Source: Symsagittifera roscoffensis
Lineage: Eukaryota; Xenacoelomorpha; Acoela; Convolutidae
Length of the DNA stretch: 42,855 nt
NCBI RefSeq assembly: GCF_963678635.1
Contig: NW_026971239.1
Location: forward strand, 1 to 42,855
Direction of reading: 5' to 3'
Below the pieces are notes generated by a model. That model saw only the letters and a program-made list of their open reading frames with translations. It made no database searches and was not told the origin of the DNA. Numbering within the stretch: the first letter of the stretch is position 1; the number at the start of each line of letters is the position of its first letter. The position numbers were made by a program, and so were the translations under genes. Shown piece after piece: positions 34,163 to 42,725 of this stretch.

Positions 34163-34544
34163 AGATTTCAGGCCAGTCCTTTTGCTCGTAAGCATAAACC
34201 GGCGGCTGATTCAATCTTTAATTATTCAGGTTTCACCTGCTCCTTTGTTCTCCCTTTCTTATAAGGGAATTTTCAACTAGTTTTAATTTGATTTTTTCAA
34301 ATCAAATATCTTTAACTTATTAGTCCCCTTTGATTAAAACCGCAGCTTTCAGTTTTGTCTGACTAAAAAATCATATTACTCTCTCTGATGCATCATATTG
34401 CAGGTGCATCTCTGCTTAATCAAAGCAAGGAGAATTTCAGTGCAGCCGGCAAGACAGCTAAATATTTATCCATTTTGTTTCAAGTTAAAGTTAAAAGGGA
34501 CGTGTTAATAATCGCCGCCCTTTTAAAATATTGAGCATGAAAAA

Positions 34545-34808
34545 ATGAGAAATTTGGACAAGTATTTAAAAAGGAGTGGATTTTCAAAACAAGATTTTAT
34601 AGTCCTTATAGGAGTAAATCAGTCAAAATCTGGTTTAGTGAAAAGAGGCTTTAATTTAAATGACACGCTCCAATTTAGAATTGGGTCGTTAAATAAACAA
34701 TTAAGACAATGGTATTTTGTCTGTGTAGTCTTTTCAATACTACAACTCACTCCTTTTTTAAGAAAATTAAGCTGTTTGATTCTTACAGTTACCATGGTAA
34801 AAATTTAA
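34545..34808 (+). CDS. Small ORF of the composite unit, copy 1, unrecognised
   Basis: An ATG-started 87-codon frame: NLDKYLKRSGFSKQDFIVLI, then GLVKRGFNLNDTLQFRIGS, with a more hydrophobic end. It follows the plus-strand inverted-repeat arm by about 380 bp, so it could be a later exon of the gene starting there. It converges with the minus-strand ORF at 34990-35622. Copies at 37119 (intact, with a few substitutions) and 39489 (frameshifted at the start) show a multi-copy family. I do not recognise the protein. Confidence 0.45.
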   Translation: MRNLDKYLKRSGFSKQDFIVLIGVNQSKSGLVKRGFNLNDTLQFRIGSLNKQLRQWYFVCVVFSILQLTPFLRKLSCLILTVTMVKI

Positions 34809-34989
34809 ACAATTTAATGATTAAATACTATAGTTATAACATTTAAAAAGAACATCAAATGAAAAAGTTATGTAGATAGGTTAGGTTAATGGACTCAAAT
34901 TTATATAAAGTTTTTGTTCTGAATAGCTCTAAATTTCGTCTAGAGCTTCCTTCCGTCTTCTAGCTCCACATTGTACGATCTGAGGATCG

Positions 34990-35622
34990 CTATCTTCCTC
35001 TGTGAAGCCACGAGTTTTTGTTGCAACTTGACGATTTTCTTTTTTTGATTTTGTTCTTGATTCGCAGTCTGCTCATCCCGTCCCTAAGCTCTTGAATATC
35101 GTCTTGTTCCTGTTTGGGTTTTATATAGTTCGGGAAGGCAGTTATTCCCTCAAACGGGATGGTGACATGCGTTCCTCCTGCCTTCAGGATGTTGCCGTGT
35201 TCCTCTCTCTTCTTTAATTTCCAGAAGTTGGTTTCAATCTTTATAACCACTTCTTTTTGGGTTATGAACTCGACAGGTATCATTGCCTTTTCCATTGTCG
35301 TTGAGGTGACGACTTCAATAAACGATGGCAGTTTCCATCTGTTATAATTTTGCTTTATTGAGTACTTTAAACTCGTTATAAATTTTGGGTTTTCCGTATC
35401 CAATTTAGCTTCTCTGCTCTTCTGCAGTTCCAATCTTTGAATCAAACTGGGAAAATTCCGAGGGTTCTTATTTAACCCGTCGTCCATTGACAAAGATTTT
35501 ACTGCTACAGATTTTCGTTGTTTCTTTCTGAGAGGCAGCTTTCTGGTAAACTCCTTTGGTGCTGGGTCAGCATTTCGGCAGTTCCAGTTCAAAATTGGGT
35601 CATATTCCATTTTGGTAAACAT
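34990..35622 (-). pseudogene. 211-codon ORF with coiled-coil end, copy 1 (frameshifted)
   Basis: Minus-strand frame from ATG 35620-35622 (MFTKMEYDPILNWNCRNAD), which lies in the inverted-repeat arm. A Lys/Arg-rich part (RKLPLRKKQRKS) follows at about residues 30-40, then LIQRLELQKSREAKLDTENP, FITQKEVVIKIETNFWKLKK and a predicted coiled coil, QDDIQELRDGMSRLRIKNK. A run of 7 A on this strand (35040-35046) is 8 A in copy 2. As a result this copy leaves the coiled-coil frame and stops at 34990. The full family protein would be near 230 residues. The basic and coiled-coil make-up suggests nucleic-acid or self-association, but that is only inference. Confidence 0.55.
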
Positions 35623-35802
35623 CAATATAAAATAACCAAATATTCAAAATCCCGAATTACATTCGGATACTAAGGCTAATTATCAAATGTTTGAACAATG
35701 AAGGACAAAGTGTAAAATTTTTTATATATGAAAGGTGGAAAATATAATCTTGTGGTTTCACACAAACCCACCACGGAAAACAAATGAAGAAAAACGATCA
35801 TG
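35600..35802 (-). repeat. Inverted-repeat arm, minus orientation (copy 1)
   Basis: 203 bp, the reverse complement of the plus arms. On the minus strand it reads from CATGATCG through a TATA-like stretch to the ATG of the 34990-35622 ORF. Together with the plus arm at 33916 it encloses two convergent ORFs, so the same 5' module precedes genes on both strands. A second minus arm is at 38175-38377. Confidence 0.88.
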
Positions 35803-35900
35803 GTGTTTGTTAACCACAGGAATAAAGCACTTTACAAGACTGAGTTAGGCTCAGATTTTAAACTTATTTAGTTAAAGCAAAATTGGAAATTTGGGCATTA

Positions 35901-35948
35901 AATCTCATAATCTTAAAGTCGTGAGTTCGTGCCTCACTGGTCGCACCA
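35901..35948 (+). other. tRNA-Met (CAU) 3'-half with CCA, copy 1
   Basis: CTCATAATC holds anticodon CAT (35906-35908). GTGAG-TTCGTGC-CTCAC is a perfect 5-bp T-arm with a standard loop, followed by TGGTCGC, discriminator A and CCA (35946-35948). Spacing from the anticodon to the CCA fits a real tRNA. The 5' half (acceptor strand and D-arm) is absent, so this is a tRNA-derived fragment and not a gene. Encoded CCA suggests it came from a mature tRNA through reverse transcription, or from a tRNA-like element end. Confidence 0.8.
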
Positions 35949-36007
35949 GTTTTACTAAGCGTTCATTGCTGGTTGAATGCTTAGTAATTTTATCTTGAAT
36001 GCTTAGT

Positions 36008-37113
36008 AAGTTAGAGTAGAAGCAATAGTTAGAAAAGGTATGAATTAGTTAGTTGGTTAAATACAAAGCACTGGGTTATTAGATTATATAAACGAATCGA
36101 ACAGCTTAGAGAAATATACCTATGAGGGGAGGTTCAGCTAATCTTATTTTGTTCATCAATATTTTATCTTCTTACTAAGGTCGATGGCTGATTAGTATGT
36201 ATGGGTCGCCCTTGATTGTGTCCACTTCGGCACTTCTGGTTTGGTCGTCAGTATCGTCTTTGCCGTAGTCCTTTGGGTACTTGTAGTCCAGACTTCCTCA
36301 GGTGTGGGTATCTCGAGTATCTCGATTTATAATTTTATTGAATTTTAAATGAGAATTTATTCTCCATTTTATTTGTGAAAAAAAGGCTAGTTTGATTTTA
36401 TTGTAAAGGCAGAAAAGAACAATTTTTTGTTTTGAAAAGGTCTGACTGAAGAGATCTAACTTGCTGCTTGCTGAGCAAAATGAAACATTCATGATCGTTT
36501 TTCTTCATTTGTTTTCCGTGGTGGGTTTGTGTGAAACCACAAGATTATATTTTCCACCTTTCATATATATACAATTTTACACTTTGTCCTTCATTGTTCA
36601 AACATTTGATAATTAGCCTTAGTATCCGAATGTAATTCGGGATTTTGAATATTTGGTTATTTTATTGATGTTTAGCAAAATGAAATTTTGGAATATTTGG
36701 TTATTTTATATTGATGTTTAGCAAAATGGAATATGAAGATTTCAGGCCAGTCCTTTTGCTCGTAAGCATAAACCGGCGGCTGATTCAATCTTTAATTATT
36801 CAGGTTTCACCTGCTCCTTTGTTCTCCCTTTCTTATAAGGGAATTTTCAACTAGTTTTAATTTGATTTTTTCAAATCAAATATCTTTAACTTATTAGTCC
36901 CCTTTGATTAAAACCGCAGTTTTCAATTTTGTCTGACTAAAAATTCATATTACTCTCTCTGATGCATCATATTGCAGGTGCATCTCTGCTTAATCAAAGC
37001 AAGGAGAATTTCAGTGCAGCCGGCAAGACAGCTAAAAATTTATCCATTTTGTTTCAAGTTAAAGTTAAAAAGGACGTGTTAATAATCGCCGCCCTTTTAA
37101 AATATTGAGCATG
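36008..37113. repeat. Composite unit, first part, copy IV
   Basis: Diverged version of the 1159-bp unit lacking its first 50 bp or so. It follows a junction with the tRNA half and TTACTAAGC hairpin, plus a local duplication of TTGAATGCTTAGTAA (35975 and 35996). It keeps the exon-like minus segment, the inverted-repeat arm (36490 onward) and the intron-like borders. Confidence 0.93.
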
Positions 37114-37118
37114 AAAAA

Positions 37119-37382
37119 ATGAGAAAATTGGACAAGTATTTAAAAAGGAGTGGATTTTCAAAACAAGATTTTATAGTCCTTATAAGAATAAATCAGTCAA
37201 AATCTGGTTTAGTGAAAAGAGGCTTTAATTTAAATGGCACGCTCCAATTTAGAATTGGGTTGTTAAATAAACAATTAAGACAATGGTATTTTGTCTTTGT
37301 AGTCTTTTCAATACTAAAACTCACTCCTTTTTCAAGAAAATTAAGCTGTTCGATTCTTACAGTTACCATGGTAAAAATTTAA
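37119..37382 (+). CDS. Small ORF of the composite unit, copy 2
   Basis: 87 codons, the same length and ends as the ORF at 34545, with several amino-acid changes (for example KLDKYLKRSGFSKQDFIVLI against NLDKYLKRSGFSKQ). Keeping the frame in two copies is compatible with constraint or with recent duplication. Confidence 0.45.
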   Translation: MRKLDKYLKRSGFSKQDFIVLIRINQSKSGLVKRGFNLNGTLQFRIGLLNKQLRQWYFVFVVFSILKLTPFSRKLSCSILTVTMVKI

Positions 37383-37513
37383 ACACTTTAATGATTAAAT
37401 ACTATAGTTATAACATTTAAAAAGAACATCAAATGAAAAAGTTATGTAGATAGGTTAAGTTAATGGACTCAAATTTATATATGGTTTTTGTTCTGAATAG
37501 CTCTAAATTTCGT

Positions 37514-38197
37514 CTAGAGCTTCCTTCCGTCTTCTAGCTCCACATTGTACGATCTGAGGATCGCTATCTTCCTCTGTGAAGCCTCGAGTTTTTGTTGCAA
37601 CTTGACGATTTTCTTTTTTTTGATTTTGTTCTTGATTCGCAGTCTGCTCATCCCGTCCCTAAGCTCTTGAATATCGTCTTGTTCCTGTTTGGGTTTTATA
37701 TAGTTCGGGAAGGCAGTTATTCCCTCAAACGGGATGGTGACATGCGTTCCCCCTGCCTTCAGGATGTAGCCGTGTTCCTCTCTCTTCTTTAATTTCCAGA
37801 AGTTGGTTTCAATCTTTATAACCACTTCTTTTTGGGTTATGAACTCGACATGTATCATTGCCTTTTCCATTGTCGTTGAGGTGACGACTTCAATAAACTA
37901 TGGCAGTTTCCTTCTGTTATAATTTTGCTTTATTGAGTACTTTAAACTCGTTATAAATGTTGGGTTTTCCGTATCCAATTTGGCTTCTCTGCTCTTCTGC
38001 AGTTCCAATCTTTGAGTCAAACTGGGAAAATTCCGAGGGTTCTTATTTAACCCGTCGTCCATTGACAAAGATTTTACTGCTGCAGGTTTTCGTTGTTTCT
38101 TTCTGAGAGGCAGCTTTCTTGTAAACTCCTTTGGTGCTGGGTCAGCATTTCGGCAGTTCCAGTTCAAAATTGGGTCATATTCCATTTTGGTAAACAT
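37514..38197 (-). pseudogene. Coiled-coil ORF, copy 2 (nonsense in the middle)
   Basis: Copy of the 34990-35622 ORF. The N-terminal part (from ATG near 38197) stops at TAG 37898-37900, where copy 1 has a Ser codon. The C-terminal part is open from ATG 37868-37870 to 37514 and, unlike copy 1, keeps the coiled-coil frame to KLQQKLEASQRKIAILRSYN and the natural stop. The two copies thus carry different single lesions. Confidence 0.55.
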
Positions 38198-38377
38198 CAA
38201 TATAAAATAACCAAATATTCAAAATCCCGAATTACATTCGGATACTAAGGCTAATTATCAAATGTTTGAACAATGAAGGACAAAGTGTAAATTTTTTTAT
38301 ATATGAAAGGTGGAAAATATAATCTTGTGGTTTCACACAAACCCACCACTGAAAACAAATGAAGAAAAACGATCATG
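38175..38377 (-). repeat. Inverted-repeat arm, minus orientation (copy 2)
   Basis: Matches 35600-35802 with a few substitutions and is the reverse complement of the plus arm at 36490. Confidence 0.87.
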
Positions 38378-38475
38378 GTGTTTGTTAACCGCAGGAATAA
38401 GGCACTTTACAAGACTGAGTTAGGCTCAGATTTTAAACTTATTTAGTTAAAGCAAAATTGGAAATTTGGGCATTT

Positions 38476-38523
38476 AATCTCATAATCTTAAGGTCGTGAG
38501 TTCGTGCCTCACTGGTCGCACCA
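38476..38523 (+). other. tRNA-Met (CAU) 3'-half with CCA, copy 2
   Basis: Same structure as at 35901: anticodon CAT 38481-38483, T-arm GTGAG/CTCAC (38496-38500 and 38508-38512), CCA 38521-38523. It has AAGGTC where copy 1 has AAAGTC; AAGGTC is the form found in elongator tRNA-Met, so copy 2 is closer to the source. Confidence 0.8.
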
Positions 38524-38568
38524 GTTTTACTAAGCGTTCATTGCTGGTTAAATGCCTAGTAATTTTAT

Positions 38569-39475
38569 CCTAAGTTATAAGTCTCACCTTAGATCGTCAA
38601 GTTGTCTTGACAAAAGTTAGAGTAGAAACAATAGTTAGAAAAAGTATGAATTAATTAGTTGGTTAAATACAAAGCACTGGGTTATTAGATTATATAAACG
38701 AATCGAACAGCTTGGAGAAATATACCTATGAGGGGAGGTTCAGCTAACCTTATTTTGTTCATCAATATTTTATCTTCTTACTAAGGTCGATGGCTGATTA
38801 GTATGTATGGGTCGCCCTTGATTGTGTCCACTTCGGCACTTCTGGTTTGGTCGTCAGTATCGTCTTTGCGGTAGTCCTTTGGGTACTTGTAGTCCAGACT
38901 TCCTCAGGTGTGGGTATCTCGAGTATCTCAATTTATAATTTTATCGAACTTTAAATGAGAAGTTATTCTCTATTTTATTTGTGAAAAAAGGCTAGTTTAA
39001 TTTTATTGTAAAGGCAGAAAAGAAAAACTATTTATTTTGAAAAGGTCTGACTGAAGAGATCTAACTTGCTGCTTACTGAGCAAAATGAAACACTGAAGAT
39101 TTCAGGCCAGTCCTTTTGCTCGTAAGCATAAACCGGCGTCTGATTCAATCTTTAATTATTCAGGTTTCACCTGCTCCTTTGTTCTCCCTTTCTTATAAAT
39201 GAATTTTCAACTAGTTTTTATTTGATTTTTTCAAATCAAATATCTTTAACTTATTAGTCCCATTTGATTAAAACCGCAGCCTTCAGTTTTATCTGATTAA
39301 AAATTCATATTACTCTCTCTGATGCATCATATTGCAGGTGCATCTCTGCTTAATCAAAGCAAGGAGAATTTCAGTGCAGCCGGCAAGACTGCTAAATATT
39401 TATCCATTTTGTTTCAAGTTAAAGTTAAAAAGGACGCGTTAATAATCGCCGCCCTTTTAAAATATTGAGCATGAA
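38569..39475. repeat. Composite unit, first part, copy V, without the inverted-repeat arm
   Basis: Matches the 1159-bp unit from CCTAAGTTATAAGTCTCACC to GAGCATGAA but is about 250 bp shorter. At 39088-39094 AAATGAAACAC joins TGAAGATTTCAGG directly, and the missing piece coincides with the inverted-repeat arm. Confidence 0.93.
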
Positions 39476-39477
39476 AA

Positions 39478-39680
39478 AATGAGAAAAATTGGACAAGTAT
39501 TTAAAAAGGAGTGGATTTTCACAACAAGATTTTATAGTCCTAATAAGAGTAAATCAGTCAATATCTGATTTAGTGAAAAGAGGCTTTAATTTAAATGGCA
39601 CGCTCCAATTTAGAATTGGGTCGTTAAATAAACAATTAAGACAATGGTATTTTGTCTGTGTAGTGTTTTCAATACTACAC
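39478..39680 (+). pseudogene. Small ORF of the composite unit, copy 3 (frameshifted and truncated)
   Basis: An extra A after ATGAGA shifts the first codons, leaving only a TTG-started frame. The homology to copies 1 and 2 ends near 39676 (TTTTCAATACTAC), after which unrelated sequence follows. The array therefore ends here. Confidence 0.6.
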
Positions 39681-39765
39681 AAGGGTGCAACTCTAATAAC
39701 TCTGTTTTTGCCTTCACTTATTTACCTAGGTTTCCCTCGGGTTACTGCCAGTTGGGCTGTACTAC

Positions 39766-39933
39766 CTGTACAGAAACACTGATGCAGTTTGTTAGTTCAT
39801 TAATGTTCTCTAAACTGTATCTAAATTCAGATTCAGTTTCAAGTTCCGTAGAACAAGTCGTAACCAGAATGATTGGATCCGTGGCAGCTCCAGTGGGCTG
39901 ACTAACGGAATCAATATCATCTATAAAAAACAT
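39766..39933 (-). other. Putative minus-strand exon with splice donor
   Basis: From ATG 39931-39933 the minus strand reads an acidic, protein-like sequence (MFFIDDIDSVSQPTGAATDP, then TCSTELETESEFRYSLENIN) for 56 codons up to CAG. GTAGTA follows (GT at 39764-39765), a good splice donor. Upstream, in another frame, a second short stretch starts at ATG 40032-40034 (MEDSSDGTANTAVYTTS) and stops at 39975. TATATACT is nearby. It may be the start of a gene whose last exon is 30854-31072, with the tandem array as intron; that link is inference. Confidence 0.4.
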
Positions 39934-40386
39934 TCAACCAAAAATGTAGGAGTGCTCATACTCCGGTCTGAGCTTCATAGAGTAGAAGTAGTATATACTG
40001 CTGTATTCGCCGTCCCGTCTGAGGAATCTTCCATCTCGCACGCAGGTTGTTCACAGAATTCTCTGTATTAGAACTTCTCCTATAAAACCAATTCGTTCGG
40101 AAGTTAAAGGTAAATCCAGTTTCACTTTCCAAATCTCAAACAGATTTATCTCGAGGACTAAAATTGTAGTAAAAACAGATGATTCTTCTATTGCACTTCC
40201 ATAATTAAAAGACAATTTATTTAAATAACACTTTTTCCAACACCCATTTGCAAAAGAAGCCAGATCCCAAAAAAGAGCATCTATCAGGCTAAAACGTGGT
40301 TGATCTACTTAATCCCTACAAGGACGGCTTGGAAGCAGTCCTCCCATAAGACTTTTAGAGACTTTCAAACATGCACGGCTCCAGTA

Positions 40387-40617
40387 ATGAAGAAAATGAT
40401 GGATTTATATACACATTTTTCACAAAATGAAAAAGGAAACGATAATTTTTTAGTTAAAACAATATTACGGAAAAACATTGCAACATTTGCGATGAAAGCG
40501 GCAAGGAAATCAGGTCTTCCGAAGAAGTTGTGGTTGATTTTTCTCAGTCCACCTAGTAGAGATGACACAAGCATCCCCGAAATCCTACTCAAAAAAATTT
40601 CGAATTCTGAAAGCTAA
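40387..40617 (+). CDS. Small basic ORF, unrecognised
   Basis: ATG-started, 76 codons, ending TAA at 40615-40617 and open upstream to 40300. It includes MDLYTHFSQNEKGNDNFLVK and FAMKAARKSGLPKKLWLIFL. It looks more protein-like than its surroundings and could be a decayed exon. No family recognised. Confidence 0.35.
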   Translation: MKKMMDLYTHFSQNEKGNDNFLVKTILRKNIATFAMKAARKSGLPKKLWLIFLSPPSRDDTSIPEILLKKISNSES

Positions 40618-41021
40618 CTTGCGCGAGTTTTTTCTTTACTATTGTTGAAATGCTTTTTTGTGACCTTTTCATTACAATATGCTAATTCAGATCATCTGAG
40701 TGTTCAATTTAACCCGCTTTCAGTAATCTCAATCAGTAACTTTTGGTGCTAAGTTCAAAGATTTATAAGTCCCATCAGTTTTCGCAGATGATGAAAACTT
40801 AAACCTATTGATTGGAGAAAATTTTCAGAATTTCTGGTTGCTACCCTTACACTAAAATCACCCTGGCAAATTACTTTGCTGTTGTGAACTTTTTTTTTAG
40901 CTCAGCAGTATAGTGTAACAATTTTTTTGGCTGCTATCCTCGGAAAAAATGTGTCAGTTGAAAAGTTAGATTATTTTAATCAGAATTAGAATTTTTCCTA
41001 GTGGTAGAAACTAGAACTTTG
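40618..41021. other. No recognisable feature
   Basis: AT-rich, with several T runs. I see no ORF, RNA gene or repeat match in the window. Confidence 0.5.
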
Positions 41022-41245
41022 AACAAGACTGCTCATATCAGGGCGGAGGTCCTGAATGTTCTGATTGCCTTTTAAGGTCTATGGAGCGTTAATAACATAA
41101 AAATTTAAATGTAATAAAAGAAAATTAATTTTTATATAAAAAAAAATTGGAGATTTTTTGTAAAAACAACCCCCCACGCCATACTAAGTACAAAGTGATA
41201 CATTTTGCTCCTATTAACATATCAATTATGGCATATAATCGAACT
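41022..41245 (+). repeat. Second repeat family, copy C (3'-short)
   Basis: Starts AACAAGACTGCTCATATCAG, with the GATTGCCTTTTAAGGTCTAT block and CATATCAATTATGGCATATA, then departs from the family near 41245. The following 315 bp hold no feature I can name. Confidence 0.82.
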
Positions 41246-41559
41246 TTTTTTATTTAAACATTTCTGAATTGACCCAAAAATGACGTTTAAGGCCAAATTT
41301 TTATTGACAGTGCTTTGGAGGAGGCGGAGACGAGGAAGAACACCGCGCCCCTTCTACACGAAGAGGAAGAGATTGTTTCTGTTGATTTCGAAATAATTTT
41401 TGTTGAAAACTTAAAAGTTAAAAAAAAAAGCAATGCTAAAGAGTTTTTACAAGCTGATCCCAAAAAAAAAAGAAACTAATGCAAAAAACGTTCTTCCAAA
41501 GTTCGTACATAGAGTTTATTCTTAATTTGAATAATTTGAATAAAAACTATTTGAATAAA

Positions 41560-42050
41560 AACAAGACTGCTCGTATCAGGGCGAACCCTGAATGTTCCGA
41601 CTGCCTTTCGAGGTTTATCGAGCAGTAATAACATTTAAAAATTAGATGAAATAAAACAAAATGAAAAAAAAATTTCTAAAATTTGAAATTTTTTTTATTA
41701 AAATCATCCTCCCATACGCCATTTAAAGTACAAAAGGATAGATTTCGCTCCTTGTAACAAACCAATTATGGCAAATAGGCTTCTTTTAACCAATTTGGAA
41801 CAATTTCTAAGACGGATTAAATCTCCGCTTACGCGTTAATAGCGCGAAATTATCGCACGTTAATTGTCCCAAATTGGCCAAAATGGCAATCTTTAAACCC
41901 CCGTAACTTCACGAAAAATGATCACAGGTAAAATATCTTTTCAAATTTAAGCTCAGGACAACAATACCTTTCGAATTCCGTCAAAAATGGCTAGTTTAAA
42001 AGTCAAAATTTGTCTGAAGAAAAAAAGCACAAATATATCGAAAGTGGTAA
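41560..42050 (+). repeat. Second repeat family, copy D
   Basis: Full-length type. CAGGG-CGAA-CCCTG (41577-41590) is a perfect 5-bp hairpin. The GCGCGAAATTATCGCAC and TTAATTGTCCCAAATTGGCC blocks follow. The end diverges before the CTTTCGTTACGAAAG palindrome. Between 42050 and 42210 I see no feature. Confidence 0.85.
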
Positions 42051-42210
42051 CAAAAAGTGTCCGGCAAAAAAAGCAATCACAATTTGAGCTGTCAAATTTG
42101 CCAAGTGTTTGATTAGAAGGGATATTGGAAGTATTATTTTTCTGTTGTCAGATTTTCTGTTATGACTCGTCAAACGTTCGTTAGACTGAAGTTTTTCCAG
42201 CAACAAATGA

Positions 42211-42725
42211 AACAAGACTGCTCGTATCAGGGCGAAGCTCTGAATGCTCCGACTGCCTTTTAAGGTCTATGGAGCATTAATAACATGAAAAAAATGTAAA
42301 AGAAAAAAAAAATTTTTGAAAAAATTTAAGATTTTTTGTAAAAACAACCCCCCATATTAAGTACAAAGTGATACATTTTGCTCCTATTAACATATCAATT
42401 ATGGCATATAATCTTTCTTGAACCAATTTGGAACGATTTCTAAGACGGATTAAGTATCCGCTTACGCGTTAATAGTGCGAAATGTATCGCGCGTTAATTG
42501 TCCCAAATCGGCCGAAATGGCCATGTTTAAAACCCATAACTTTACGAAAAAAGATCACAGATAAATTGTCTTTTCAAGTTTAAGCTCAAGGCAACAATAG
42601 TTTCTGAATGATACAAATGAATTTCGTCAAAAATGGCTTAATAAAATTCGAAATTTGGCTGAAGAAAAATAACCACACCGACCACAAGTATTTCGTTACT
42701 TCGTTACAAAAGTCGGAACAATAAC
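42211..42725 (+). repeat. Second repeat family, copy E
   Basis: Starts AACAAGACTGCTCGTATCAG and ends AAAGTCGGAACAATAA near 42723. Its start lies 651 bp after copy D and D starts 538 bp after C, so the family behaves like a degenerate long-period tandem array. The remaining 130 bp of the window show nothing further. Confidence 0.87.

Larger units (their letters stand above)
31072..34539. repeat. Three tandem copies of a 1159-bp unit (I-III)
   Basis: Copies start at 31072, 32231 and 33390, each beginning CCTAAGTTATAAGTCTCACC and ending at GAGCATGAA. They are almost identical; I see only a few substitutions, such as AATTTTAAATG against AATTTGAAATG near 33770. Only copy III is followed by the ORF-bearing part, so I and II are local amplifications of the first part of the larger 2.57-kb unit. 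Diverged copies occur at 36008-37113 and 38569-39475. Confidence 0.97.

Noticed and set aside
33916-35802. Parvovirus-like genome with inverted terminal repeats
   Set aside because: The arms enclose convergent ORFs, but these are small and show no replication-protein or capsid motif. The arms lie inside a larger tandem unit and lack self-folding hairpin ends.
38440-38523. Complete tRNA-Met gene
   Set aside because: The upstream 33 bases do not form a D-arm or pair with the acceptor strand TGGTCGC; the anticodon stem is also weak. Only the 3' half is tRNA-like.
40365-40592. 75-codon minus-strand ORF
   Set aside because: Antisense to the more protein-like plus-strand ORF ending at 40617.
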